Shown piece after piece: positions 1-7,494 of a DNA stretch of 14,369 nucleotides (within the stretch, counting starts at the first letter, position 1; each line of letters opens with the position of its first letter). The DNA is from Eubacteriaceae bacterium. Its GTDB lineage: Bacteria; Bacillota; Clostridia; Eubacteriales; Anaerofustaceae. A program made the position numbers and the translations under genes. The stretch is taken from contig JAGACT010000038.1 of assembly GCA_017613995.1 (NCBI GenBank), forward strand, positions 1 through 14,369. Reading direction: 5' to 3'. The notes beneath the pieces are model-generated. The model was given only the letters and a program-made list of their open reading frames with translations, was not told where the DNA came from and made no database searches.

Positions 1-610
1 ATCCCGCTTCCACTGGGTGGTCGATGACGAGAAGCTCCTCCCCTTTCATCCTGTAGCATGCGACCTTCAGGGCGATCATAATGTCCCCGGTGGCAGCGTC
101 GGTCATGAGCACGGAGATCACAAGAAGGCTCACGCTGGCGGTTATGAGGCTTATGACAAATGGGACGATCCCCAGCAGGATCAGGGGCATCAGAGTGCCC
201 GTCAGGTGGCTTTTTTTGCTCAGAGGCACCCTGCAGCAGCAGTATGGAGCCAGATGCTTCATGTCGATCCCGAAGGCTATGTCGGCAAAGGTCCCTTTGG
301 AGCAGACCGTCCAGGTCAGTCCGTGGATCAGTTCGTGCACCACTGTCAGCACAAGAAACGCCGCGATCAGTGCCGGGGACAAAAGCCGCCTCATCTGCGC
401 GAAGGGCTCCTTCCCGTTTATCAGGATGAAGATGAACGTGAAGGCGGCTGCAGTAAGAAACAGAACTGCCACGGACAGGATATTGGCCTTCGTGAGATCC
501 ACCGTAAGAAGGTTTTCGGTGTATCCCTCCCCGATAAGCTTTTCTTCCGTCTCCATAAACATCTCGAGCCTTTTCTGTTCCGCTTCGGTGAGTTTTCTTT
601 CCTTTTCCAT
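1..610 (-). CDS. DUF3267-family membrane zinc-metallopeptidase-like protein (C-terminus off window)
   Basis: Open from an ATG at 610 to the left edge, about 203 codons, with no stop reached. A charged N-terminal helix (residues 1-42) precedes a hydrophobic segment (about 43-64). A second segment ends in VVHELIHG, with the HExxH zinc motif at residues 92-96, and further hydrophobic stretches lie near 137-172. Close to the edge the pattern GDIMIA followed by a DHP-x-E-x-G motif resembles the end of DUF3267 proteins, so probably only a few residues are missing. DUF3267 is described as a putative membrane-embedded zincin peptidase; its substrate here is unknown. The start is supported by AGGA about 7 bases upstream, inside the previous gene, whose TGA ends one base before this ATG. 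That implies translational coupling. Last visible gene of the ddl-argS operon. Family assignment rests on motif memory. Confidence 0.8.
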   Translation of the reverse strand, partial: MEKERKLTEAEQKRLEMFMETEEKLIGEGYTENLLTVDLTKANILSVAVLFLTAAAFTFIFILINGKEPFAQMRRLLSPALIAAFLVLTVVHELIHGLTWTVCSKGTFADIAFGIDMKHLAPYCCCRVPLSKKSHLTGTLMPLILLGIVPFVISLITASVSLLVISVLMTDAATGDIMIALKVACYRMKGEELLVIDHPVEAG

Positions 611-611
611 G

Positions 612-926
612 TCAGTCCTGCAGATCCTCTTCTTCCCCGTCCTCATCCGTTCCCAGACCGTCCCTCAGAAGGATGTTGTATTTGGCATTGTAGTATTCGC
701 CGATCTTTTTTCTTCTCCAGCTCTCGAACTGGGCGTTTATGGAGAGCATCTCGTCCGCGATGTCCTCCATCCTCGTGGGCCGGAACTGGGCGAGATAGGA
801 TACCATCCTGAGCCTCGCCTTGTCGCTCACCAGGCTTTCGGCGATTAGCATGCCGAACTCCCTGGAAAAACCCATGGAGGAGATCATCTCCTCCACGGCA
901 TCGTATGTATTTCTTTCTTTGCTCAT
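612..926 (-). CDS. Unrecognised 104-residue protein between argS and the DUF3267 gene
   Basis: Begins MSKERNTYDAVEEM and ends in a very acidic tail (GTDEDGEEEDLQD). It looks soluble and mostly helical, with no cysteines, no signal peptide and no membrane segment. I do not recognise the family. The start at 926 is chosen over upstream in-frame ATGs (for example 1061) because those lie inside argS, and because AGGACAGGG stands just upstream of 926. The gene begins 11 bases after the argS stop and ends one base before the start of the DUF3267-like membrane protein, so it is probably co-translated with it. Its place next to a membrane peptidase-like protein suggests a partner or regulator, but that is only inference from position. 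Confidence 0.75.
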   Translation of the reverse strand: MSKERNTYDAVEEMISSMGFSREFGMLIAESLVSDKARLRMVSYLAQFRPTRMEDIADEMLSINAQFESWRRKKIGEYYNAKYNILLRDGLGTDEDGEEEDLQD

Positions 927-937
927 TGTACCCTGTC

Positions 938-2605
938 CTACATCTCGTTGGGAGCGGTGACGCCCAGGATCTTCAGGGCGCTTCTGAGCACGCATCCGCA
1001 GGCGGTGACCAGATCCAGCCTGGCGTTCTGCAGGGCGGGATCGTCGTTCTTGACGCGGCATACGTTGTAGAAGCTGTGGAGCATGCTGGCCAGGTCGTAG
1101 GCGTACTTGGTGATCTTGGAGGGATCGTATTCCGCCAGGGCCTTCATGACCTCCTGGGAGAAGTCGGTCATCTTCATCATGAGGGCGTTCTCCGTTTTGT
1201 CAGTCAGCAGGCTGTAGTCGGCCTTCGCGTCGGTATAGGGTATGTTTCTCAGGATCGAGCAGATCCTGGCGTGGGCATACTGCACGTAGAACACCGGATT
1301 GTCGTTGGACTGCTTCACCGCCAGGTCCAGGTCGAATTCCATGTGGGAATTTGGCGTGGAGGTATTGAAGATGTACCTCACGGCGTCCACAGGCACCTCG
1401 CTGAGCAGCTCGTCCAGCGTCACCGCGTCTCCCCTTCTCTTGGAGAGCCTTACGGACTCGTTGCCCCTTACCAGGTGCACCAGCTGCATCAGTATGATGT
1501 CGAGCCTGCCGGGATCAAGGCCGCAGGCCTTCAGGGCCATCTTAAGCCTGTGAACGTGGCCGTGATGGTCCGCTCCCCAGACGTTCACGGACTGGTCGAA
1601 GCCCCTGGTCACCAGCTTGTTCAGATGGTAGGCGATATCTGCGGCGTAATAGGTGGGTATGCCGTTGCTGCGGATCAGGACCTCGTCCTTTTCGCAGTCG
1701 AAGTCGGTGGCGCGAAACCATACCGCCCCGTCCTTTTCGTATACGGCGTCGTGCTCCCTGAGCATGGCGATGGCATCGTTTATGAGGCCCTGTTCGTGCA
1801 GGGACGACTCCCTGAACCACAGATCGTAGTCGATCCCGTAGCGGGAAAGCACGGCGTGCATGTTGTCGATATTCGACTGGAGGGCCCAGCTGCACAGTTT
1901 ATCGATGAGCTGCCCCTTTTCCCACTTCTCGCATCCGGGATTGAGCTCCCTGAAGGCCCTGGCCTGACGGACTATGTCGTCTCCCAGGTATGCGTTCTCC
2001 GGCATGGGATAGTCGGGATCGTCGATCTGCATGAAGCGTGCGTAGAGGGACTCACCGAACTTGACCACCTGGTTTCCCGCGTCGTTGAGGTAGAATTCCT
2101 TGCTGACGTTCCAGCCGGCCTTTCTGAAGATGTTGGCTATAACGTCGCCTATGGCTCCTCCCCTGGCGTTTCCGATGTGCAGGGGGCCCGTTGGGTTGGC
2201 GCTGACGAATTCCACGTTGACGCTTTTTGGTTCGTCCAGTATCAGCGTGCCGTAATCCTCCTTCTTTGCGAGGATCTCGGTCAGTTCCTCCTCGAGGAAG
2301 CGGTGGGATACCTTAAAGTTGATGAAGCCGGGGCCGGCCACAGAGCTCTCGTCCACATAGGGGATATCCCCGGCTGATGCAAGAAGCTCCTCAGCCAGTG
2401 CCCTGGGATTCATTCTGAATGCCTTGGCCAGCTTCATGGCGGTATTGGTGGACAGGTCTCCGAAGGAGGTGTCCTTCGGGACTTCCATCTCCATCACGAA
2501 GTCGGCGGGAAGTTCGAGGCCCTTTTCCGAGGCGAGCTTTGCCAGCGCCACAGCGAGGCTCTTTTTGATCTTGTTTTCCAGTTCCAGCTTTCCGTTGAGG
2601 ATCAT
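938..2605 (-). CDS. argS: Arginine--tRNA ligase
   Basis: Class I aminoacyl-tRNA synthetase of 555 residues, a normal length; it charges tRNA-Arg in the cytoplasm. The N-terminal additional domain specific to ArgRS covers about 1-110. The Rossmann catalytic core carries the HIGH-type signature SANPTGPLHIGN (residues 135-146), the FYLNDAGNQV stretch (171-180) and GADHHGHVHRLK (344-355). The KMSK-equivalent loop is RLSKRRGDAVTL (386-397). The helical DALR anticodon-binding domain follows, with VQYAHARICSI near 441-451. The start ATG overlaps the ddl stop in an ATGA arrangement, so translation is probably coupled to ddl; its own ribosome binding site is weak (AGG about 8 bases upstream). A long open frame on the opposite strand (905-2377) is a composition shadow. 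Confidence 0.97.
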   Translation of the reverse strand: MILNGKLELENKIKKSLAVALAKLASEKGLELPADFVMEMEVPKDTSFGDLSTNTAMKLAKAFRMNPRALAEELLASAGDIPYVDESSVAGPGFINFKVSHRFLEEELTEILAKKEDYGTLILDEPKSVNVEFVSANPTGPLHIGNARGGAIGDVIANIFRKAGWNVSKEFYLNDAGNQVVKFGESLYARFMQIDDPDYPMPENAYLGDDIVRQARAFRELNPGCEKWEKGQLIDKLCSWALQSNIDNMHAVLSRYGIDYDLWFRESSLHEQGLINDAIAMLREHDAVYEKDGAVWFRATDFDCEKDEVLIRSNGIPTYYAADIAYHLNKLVTRGFDQSVNVWGADHHGHVHRLKMALKACGLDPGRLDIILMQLVHLVRGNESVRLSKRRGDAVTLDELLSEVPVDAVRYIFNTSTPNSHMEFDLDLAVKQSNDNPVFYVQYAHARICSILRNIPYTDAKADYSLLTDKTENALMMKMTDFSQEVMKALAEYDPSKITKYAYDLASMLHSFYNVCRVKNDDPALQNARLDLVTACGCVLRSALKILGVTAPNEM

Positions 2606-3660
2606 TTGACGTACCTGAGTTCCCTTCTTTGGTTGTAGCGTTCAAATCCGAGGTTGATTATCTTTTCGATAAGTTCGGGATAGCTCACGCCGCTGGCGGC
2701 CCAGAGCTGGGGATACATGCTTATGTTCGTGAATCCGGGCAGTGTGTTTATCTCGTTGAGGTAGATGTTTCCCGTGTCCTTGGAGACCAGGAAATCTATC
2801 CTGGAAAGGCCCGTGCCGCATACCACGGCGAAAGCCTTCTTCGCGTATTCCTTGATCTGCTCGGCGGTCTCCTCGGGGATCGGTGCGGGGATAAGTATCT
2901 TTGAATCGTCTCCGGTGAGATACTTGGCCTCGTAATCGTAGAATTCATGGCAGGGCACTATGATGCCGGGGCAGGACACTTCTATGTCCGTGTTGCCCAG
3001 CACCGCTATCTCCACCTCGTGGGCGTTGACTGCCTTTTCCACCAGTATCTTGATGTCGTACAGAGCCGCTTCTTTGAGGGCTTCCTGAAGTTCCCTTCTG
3101 TCATGGGCCTTGCTGATTCCCACGGAGGAACCCATGTTGGCGGGCTTGACGAATACGGGATAACCGAAGTGCTCTTCGCTGATTCCTGCGCATCTGTCGG
3201 TGTCGGAGAGTATCTCGTTTCTCGTGAAGATGACCCAGTCGGTGACGGGGATATCAACGCTTACAAAAAGTCTCTTGGCGGTATCCTTGTCCATGGCCGC
3301 CGAGGAGGCCAGGACTCCGCATCCCACATATGGCTTGTCCAACATCTCGAAGAGGCCCTGTATCGTTCCGTCCTCGCCGAAGGTGCCGTGCAGCACCGGG
3401 AACAGGATATCTATCTTTTTGAAGGTCTCGTCGGAGGTGAAGGAGAAATCCCAGCTGTTGGCGGGATCCTCTTCCCATGTATCATTTTTGATCTTCTCCA
3501 CATCGCCGGAGTAGATGCTCCATCTTCCTTCCCTGGTGATGCCTATGAGGGTGATCTCATATTTGCTTCTTTCAATGGCTGTTATCACGTTGTACGCGGA
3601 CTGCAGGGAAACCTCATGTTCGCCGCTCCTGCCGCCGAAGATGATTCCGACATTTATCAT
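2602..3660 (-). CDS. ddl: D-alanine--D-alanine ligase
   Basis: ATP-grasp ligase that makes the D-Ala-D-Ala dipeptide for peptidoglycan in the cytoplasm. Its 352 residues fit the longer DdlA/VanA-like subgroup rather than the roughly 306-residue DdlB type. N-terminal signature GGRSGEHEVSLQSA spans residues 9-22, HGTFGEDG 91-98, the ATP-grasp strand VKPANMGSS 171-179, and the metal/product site LNEINTLPGFT 301-311. The omega-loop reads YDYEAKY (241-247). The tyrosine kept there is typical of true D-Ala-D-Ala enzymes, whereas D-lactate-using ligases differ at this loop, so no vancomycin-type depsipeptide activity is suggested. GAGGAAA stands upstream of the ATG at 3660. First gene of the minus-strand operon; argS overlaps its stop by 4 bases. 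Confidence 0.96.
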   Translation of the reverse strand: MINVGIIFGGRSGEHEVSLQSAYNVITAIERSKYEITLIGITREGRWSIYSGDVEKIKNDTWEEDPANSWDFSFTSDETFKKIDILFPVLHGTFGEDGTIQGLFEMLDKPYVGCGVLASSAAMDKDTAKRLFVSVDIPVTDWVIFTRNEILSDTDRCAGISEEHFGYPVFVKPANMGSSVGISKAHDRRELQEALKEAALYDIKILVEKAVNAHEVEIAVLGNTDIEVSCPGIIVPCHEFYDYEAKYLTGDDSKILIPAPIPEETAEQIKEYAKKAFAVVCGTGLSRIDFLVSKDTGNIYLNEINTLPGFTNISMYPQLWAASGVSYPELIEKIINLGFERYNQRRELRYVK

Positions 3661-3714
3661 TTTGTTTTCCTCGCAAACTAATTGTAGAATCGGTACGGCA
3701 CTGCCGTTTTACTG

Positions 3715-3723
3715 ATTATATCA
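3715..3723 (-). promoter_or_regulatory. Extended -10 promoter for the ddl-argS operon
   Basis: On the minus strand TGA-TATAAT (TGn plus perfect -10) lies about 55 bases upstream of the ddl ATG. The -35 position 17 bases further up (TTTCAA) is a poor match, as is common with extended -10 promoters. Inference from sequence only. Confidence 0.6.
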
Positions 3724-3793
3724 CAGCTGATTTTGCATTGAAAGATAAATGAGAAAAGCCCCGGAAGACAAAAAAATGAAAAAAATCGATTAT

Positions 3794-3904
3794 AAAGGTT
3801 TCTTAAAGCTTGACTTTGTAAGATATGAGTGTAAATTATTTTCCCCTCTTAATTATAATAGATATACCGAAAAACAGGAGCCGCAGGAGGCTTCTGTTTT
3901 TTTA
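3794..3904 (+). ncRNA. Candidate small RNA, copy A (promoter-like box, C-rich core, intrinsic terminator)
   Basis: A unit in the ddl / radical SAM divergent gap. It has an upstream box AAAGGTTTCTTAAAG (3794-3808), a -10-like TAAGAT at 3819-3824, the core TTTTCCCCTCTTAATTA (3839-3855), an AT-rich linker and a terminator ending at 3903. The same order recurs at 8925-9034: box to -10 is 25 bases in both copies, box to CCCC is 49 and 48, and CCCC to the last terminator T is 60 and 61. Predicted RNA is about 73 nt, from about 3831 to 3903. Copy A also has a sigma70-like TTGACT (3810-3815), 16 bases, TAAATT (3832-3837). The C-rich unpaired core resembles the C-rich seed motifs of Firmicutes small RNAs that pair with ribosome binding sites. 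No known RNA family is recognised. It might instead act as a leader or attenuator for the next operon. Confidence 0.55.
3872..3903 (+). terminator. Intrinsic terminator of small-RNA copy A
   Basis: An 11-base-pair stem with one G-T wobble (AAACAGGAGCC against GGCTTCTGTTT) encloses the loop GCAGGA and is followed by seven T on the plus strand. No protein gene ends upstream of it on this strand, since it sits between divergent genes. That is why it suggests a short non-coding transcript or an attenuator. Confidence 0.8.
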
Positions 3905-3960
3905 TGCGTCATATCCGTTTCTCTTGACCTCAATAAACCTGAGCAGGGCCGCCTCATTTA

Positions 3961-3969
3961 TGATAGAAT
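3961..3969 (+). promoter_or_regulatory. Possible extended -10 promoter of the radical SAM operon
   Basis: TGA-TAGAAT lies about 42 bases upstream of the radical SAM start and downstream of the copy A terminator, so the operon can be transcribed independently of the small RNA. No good -35 hexamer is visible. Weak call. Confidence 0.35.
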
Positions 3970-4010
3970 ATCATAAACAAAACGACCTTCGTCTTCGAAA
4001 GGAGCATTCC

Positions 4011-6347
4011 ATGAGCCAGTGGGATCCGTCATTCATGATACTTCCGTCCATGTCCTGCCAGGCCTCCTGCACCTACTGCTTCGGCCCCCACAGGGGTCCC
4101 GTGATGGACGAGCCGACTGCCGAAAAAGCGGTCGATTTCGTCGCGTCCGCAGCGGCAGAATGCGCCATGGACAGTATAAGGGTCGTTTTCCACGGAGGAG
4201 AGCCCCTGCTGGCACCCATCGGAGTCTGGAAGATACTGCTGTCTGGTCTGGACGGACTGAGAAGCACTTACAGGGTAGAACTGAGCGTACAGTCCAATCT
4301 GTGGGCTCTGTCAGATGAATTTATAAGCCTCTTCAGGCAGTACGGAGTGCATCTGGGCACAAGCCTCGACGGCCCTAAGGGGATATGCGACATGAACCGG
4401 GGCGCCGGCTACTATGAGCATACCATGGGTTCCATCTTTAAAGCCCGGGAACACTTAAGAAACGTGGGAGTCATATCCACCCTGACGAAGGACAGCCTTA
4501 AAGATCTCACCGGGATAATGGAATTCTTCCGGGACCATGAGCTCACTCCCGTTCTCCACTGCGCTGTGAAGGCCCTGGGTAAAGAAAACTGCGGAAACGA
4601 GCTCACAGCAGGTGAATTCGCAGACGCCCTCATCTTCCTTTACGGCTGGTACGTAAAAAACAGAAAGTACATCCGCATCCCCACGCTGGACCATTACGTA
4701 AAGGCCCTGGTGCACGGTGAAGTCAGCGTCTGCACCATGAGCGAATGTCTGGGGCAGTTTCTGGTGATCGGCCCCACGGGGGATGTTACATCCTGCCAGA
4801 GGTTCGCGGGAATGGAAGAATTCATACTGGGAAACATTTTCGACGATCCCACGGTGGACAGCCTCTTTGATTCCCCGGCGGCCCGCAGGCAGCTCAGGCG
4901 CCAGGAGCAGGTACGGGAAAAGTGTTCGGACTGCGCATATCTTTCCGTCTGCCGGGGAGGCTGCTACTACAACGCCGCCTCCTCCGGGGACGGGATCACG
5001 GATCCCCTGTGCGAAGCCTACAAAAAGATCTACGGATATCTTGAGAAACGCCTCGGGGAGGAAGCGGTATCGGAGGAGAACCTGATCGCTCTTAAGACCC
5101 GTCCTTTCCGAGAAAGGGAGCATCCCCTTCTAAAGAGCGGACCATATATCTCGCTGGCGGACAGCGTCCACCCCACCATGATCGCGGAGAACGCGAGAAA
5201 CGTACTGGCTTACCGGGAGATGGCCAGAACACCGGACCTGAAAAAAGCCGCCGAAAACCTGGTGAGGGACGGGATAACATCCGACATCACAGGAACCGAA
5301 AGGGCCCTTGGGACCATAAGGAGCGAGATAGAGCGCCAGAGACACAACCTGAACAACTGCTACCTGCACGTGACTTTCCGCTGCAATCTCAGATGCACCC
5401 ACTGCTACGCCAGTGCCGGGGAGTCCGACGAGGAGATTGATATCTCCGTGATCAGAAAACTCTCCGAAGAAGCCATTTGCCTGCGCTTCAGACAGATCGT
5501 CATAACCGGCGGAGAGCCTCTGATGCATCGTGACCGGGAAGGCCTTCTGAAGCTCTGCCGGTCTCTCAGGAGAAGAGGATCAAACGTCGTCCTTCGCACC
5601 AACCTTACCGGCAGTTTCTCCGACGAGGATCTTCTGAACATTTCCTGCTCCTTCGATCAGGTGGCCGTCAGCGTGGACGGAAACCGGCAGACCCACGACG
5701 AAAGACGCGGAGAAGGAACATACGGCAACGTGACGGAAAACGTCAGAAGATATATGGAGCTCACTTCCGGCATCCCCGGAGCGGCGGAGCTGTCCCTGGC
5801 CTGCGTCATGGATTCCGAGAGCATCAATTCCGCACCCGGAGACAGCGTAAGGGAACTGGCCAGAAGGCTTGGGATCGGCAGGATCCGCTTCAAGAGCATG
5901 CTTCCCCTGGGCAGGGCTGCCTCCATGGAGGGCGAAGTGATCTGCGAAGGCATGAACGATCACGAGGAGCCCCTGGAGATGCTTCGGATGCCGTTTCGGC
6001 CCCTTCGAAGCTGCGGCATTGGTGAAAACGTATATATCTGCCCCGACGGTAAAGCCTATCCCTGCTACGCATGGCAGACCGACGCCTCATACCTGGGCAA
6101 TGTTTCCGAAGAAGGACTGGAAACGGTCCTGTCAGCGGAGCGCTTCACCCGTCTGAGGGCATGCTGCGTGGACAGCATAGAAAAGTGCAGGGAATGCGAA
6201 TACCGCTACATCTGCGGAGGAGCCTGCCGTGCCTGGGGGAACCGGGACGAAACGGATCCCAACTCTCCCCCGCCGGAGTGCACACATCTCAAAAAACGCG
6301 CAGCATCCGTTCTGGAGGCGGCATACAGATATCTTAACGAGACCTGA
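4011..6347 (+). CDS. Tandem radical SAM/SPASM fusion protein, probable peptide or protein maturase
   Basis: A 778-residue protein built from two radical SAM/SPASM halves. Half 1 has the 4Fe-4S motif CxxxCxxC at C16, C20, C23, the GGEP motif (62-65) and a SPASM region with C241, C246, C262, C305, C308, C314, C318 and C334. A linker with no recognised domain covers about 345-445. Half 2 has C458, C462, C465, GGEP at 500-503, and SPASM cysteines at C668, C677, C685, C726, C729, C735, C739 and C757. SPASM enzymes of this kind mostly modify ribosomally made peptides or proteins (thioether, C-C or sulfatase-type chemistry); the reaction here is unknown. The ATG at 4011 is chosen because AAAGGAG stands 6 bases before it; the in-frame ATG at 3825 would read through the small-RNA terminator. 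The next gene starts 14 bases downstream. No separate precursor peptide gene was found nearby. Confidence 0.85.
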   Translation: MSQWDPSFMILPSMSCQASCTYCFGPHRGPVMDEPTAEKAVDFVASAAAECAMDSIRVVFHGGEPLLAPIGVWKILLSGLDGLRSTYRVELSVQSNLWALSDEFISLFRQYGVHLGTSLDGPKGICDMNRGAGYYEHTMGSIFKAREHLRNVGVISTLTKDSLKDLTGIMEFFRDHELTPVLHCAVKALGKENCGNELTAGEFADALIFLYGWYVKNRKYIRIPTLDHYVKALVHGEVSVCTMSECLGQFLVIGPTGDVTSCQRFAGMEEFILGNIFDDPTVDSLFDSPAARRQLRRQEQVREKCSDCAYLSVCRGGCYYNAASSGDGITDPLCEAYKKIYGYLEKRLGEEAVSEENLIALKTRPFREREHPLLKSGPYISLADSVHPTMIAENARNVLAYREMARTPDLKKAAENLVRDGITSDITGTERALGTIRSEIERQRHNLNNCYLHVTFRCNLRCTHCYASAGESDEEIDISVIRKLSEEAICLRFRQIVITGGEPLMHRDREGLLKLCRSLRRRGSNVVLRTNLTGSFSDEDLLNISCSFDQVAVSVDGNRQTHDERRGEGTYGNVTENVRRYMELTSGIPGAAELSLACVMDSESINSAPGDSVRELARRLGIGRIRFKSMLPLGRAASMEGEVICEGMNDHEEPLEMLRMPFRPLRSCGIGENVYICPDGKAYPCYAWQTDASYLGNVSEEGLETVLSAERFTRLRACCVDSIEKCRECEYRYICGGACRAWGNRDETDPNSPPPECTHLKKRAASVLEAAYRYLNET

Positions 6348-6361
6348 GGAGGTAAACATCA

Positions 6362-7444
6362 ATGAAAAACAGACAGAAAGCGGCAATGCGCACACTGTTC
6401 GGAGTGATCTTCGTCGTTTCCGGCGTGGTTCTCATACCGACAGAGATAACCGTCATCGCTCACCTTGAAAAGTTCAGTATTCTGCACCTGATCCCGCTGG
6501 CGATCTGCGGAGGCTTCATCTTCCTGGGCCTGAAGCTCTTCGAGGCCAACACGAAGGATCTGATGGAAAGGGCCGCCGCCCAGAACGACCCGAAAAAGGC
6601 GGCCAGGATCGTCCGCTACATGAGGAAGATGACGGACGAAAAGTATCTGAAGGATCTGTCCCTCAACGCAGGACGGGACGACATCGCCAAAGCAGCCCTG
6701 GATCGGTACTTTGCCCTGTACGGCGAAAAGCCCATGGCGGAGATGGCGGCATCCAAATATTTCATAATCCATAGACTGATAAATGCCCTGGAATACGTGA
6801 ACGACAGCAGCCTTCTTAAATACGTCGCCGAGACCGCATATCAAAACGAGCTGGCGGTGAGGGCCATACAGAAGCTCGAAGACAGAGGAATACTCCGGGA
6901 TATCGCCTTCAACGAAGAGCTGGACGTCAGGGCCCGGGCGGAGGCACTGGATAAGATCGGCGAAAGCTCAAAGGGCGACCTGCTCCGCGTTACGAATCTT
7001 GTCTTTACCGAGGCGATCAGAAGGAAGGCAGCACAGTCCCTTCTGGCTTCAGGCGACACCGCTCTCATCGAGGAAGCGGCCCTTGGCATTCTTACGTTGG
7101 CTCCCGACAGCGCGGCAAAGGATTTCGTGGCGGACGCGGCGGCAAAGTATCCCGACATTTTCAAAAAAATATGGCAGAAACTCACCGTATGGAGCCATAT
7201 CAACAGGACAGATCATACGGACTTCACCACAACCCCGCCCCATACGGATTCCATACAGTACTACGACTACTACAAGCTGCCCAGCGGGCTGACCTACGCC
7301 AACAAGGGAGGACGGCAGAAGCATACGGACCAGACCCTGCCCTCCAGCGACTGCGCCGAATACGGCCATACCGATTCCTCCACCCATCAGGACCGCGACG
7401 ACGAGGCGTTCCTCGAAAGGCTCCCCGCGGCGATAAAGTCCTGA
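6362..7444 (+). CDS. Membrane-anchored helical-repeat protein with His-Thr-Asp-rich C-terminal tail
   Basis: 360 residues, family not recognised. Two hydrophobic helices at about 9-30 and 42-58 form an N-terminal membrane hairpin. Residues 60-270 are alanine- and charge-rich paired helices that look like HEAT or similar alpha-solenoid repeats. The last 80 residues are quite different: low in hydrophobics, rich in T, S, D, H and Y, with HTD at 285-287, 294-296, 321-323 and 336-338, HQD at 342-344 and a YYDYY patch at 300-304. GAGGAGG overlapping the radical SAM stop supports the ATG at 6362; the 14-base spacing indicates one transcript. Possibly a scaffold for, or substrate of, the tandem radical SAM enzyme; this is inference from position and the odd tail. 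A metal-binding tail is the main alternative. Confidence 0.75.
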   Translation: MKNRQKAAMRTLFGVIFVVSGVVLIPTEITVIAHLEKFSILHLIPLAICGGFIFLGLKLFEANTKDLMERAAAQNDPKKAARIVRYMRKMTDEKYLKDLSLNAGRDDIAKAALDRYFALYGEKPMAEMAASKYFIIHRLINALEYVNDSSLLKYVAETAYQNELAVRAIQKLEDRGILRDIAFNEELDVRARAEALDKIGESSKGDLLRVTNLVFTEAIRRKAAQSLLASGDTALIEEAALGILTLAPDSAAKDFVADAAAKYPDIFKKIWQKLTVWSHINRTDHTDFTTTPPHTDSIQYYDYYKLPSGLTYANKGGRQKHTDQTLPSSDCAEYGHTDSSTHQDRDDEAFLERLPAAIKS

Positions 7445-7468
7445 CGGATCAAATTCCTATCCTATAAT
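7441..7468 (+). promoter_or_regulatory. Internal promoter before the DUF5058 gene
   Basis: A perfect TATAAT (7463-7468) stands 16 bases after CTGACG (7441-7446, 4 of 6 matches to TTGACA). It lies in the 50-base gap between the helical-repeat gene and the DUF5058 gene, about 27 bases upstream of the start. It suggests that the two membrane genes can be expressed apart from the radical SAM genes. Confidence 0.55.
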
Positions 7469-7494
7469 CTTTTTGCAACTGAAAGGAGACCATA

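Noticed and set aside
905..2377. 490-codon open frame on the plus strand opposite argS
   Set aside because: Fully antisense to a clear arginyl-tRNA synthetase. Its translation is rich in H, V, G and Q with no recognisable domain. It is a by-product of GC-rich third positions.
3776..3976. Possible 66-residue peptide (MKKIDYKGF...) upstream of the radical SAM gene, considered as a precursor peptide
   Set aside because: It has no good ribosome binding site, and its frame runs through the small-RNA core and the terminator stem. The 5' part matches a clearly non-coding repeat copy at 8925, and it ends before the radical SAM start without a cysteine-rich or leader-like pattern.
3825..4010. Longer N-terminus for the radical SAM protein (ATG at 3825)
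   Set aside because: It would add 62 residues encoded by the small-RNA core and terminator. The ATG at 4011 has a perfect AAAGGAG and starts directly before the CxxxCxxC core, as is usual.
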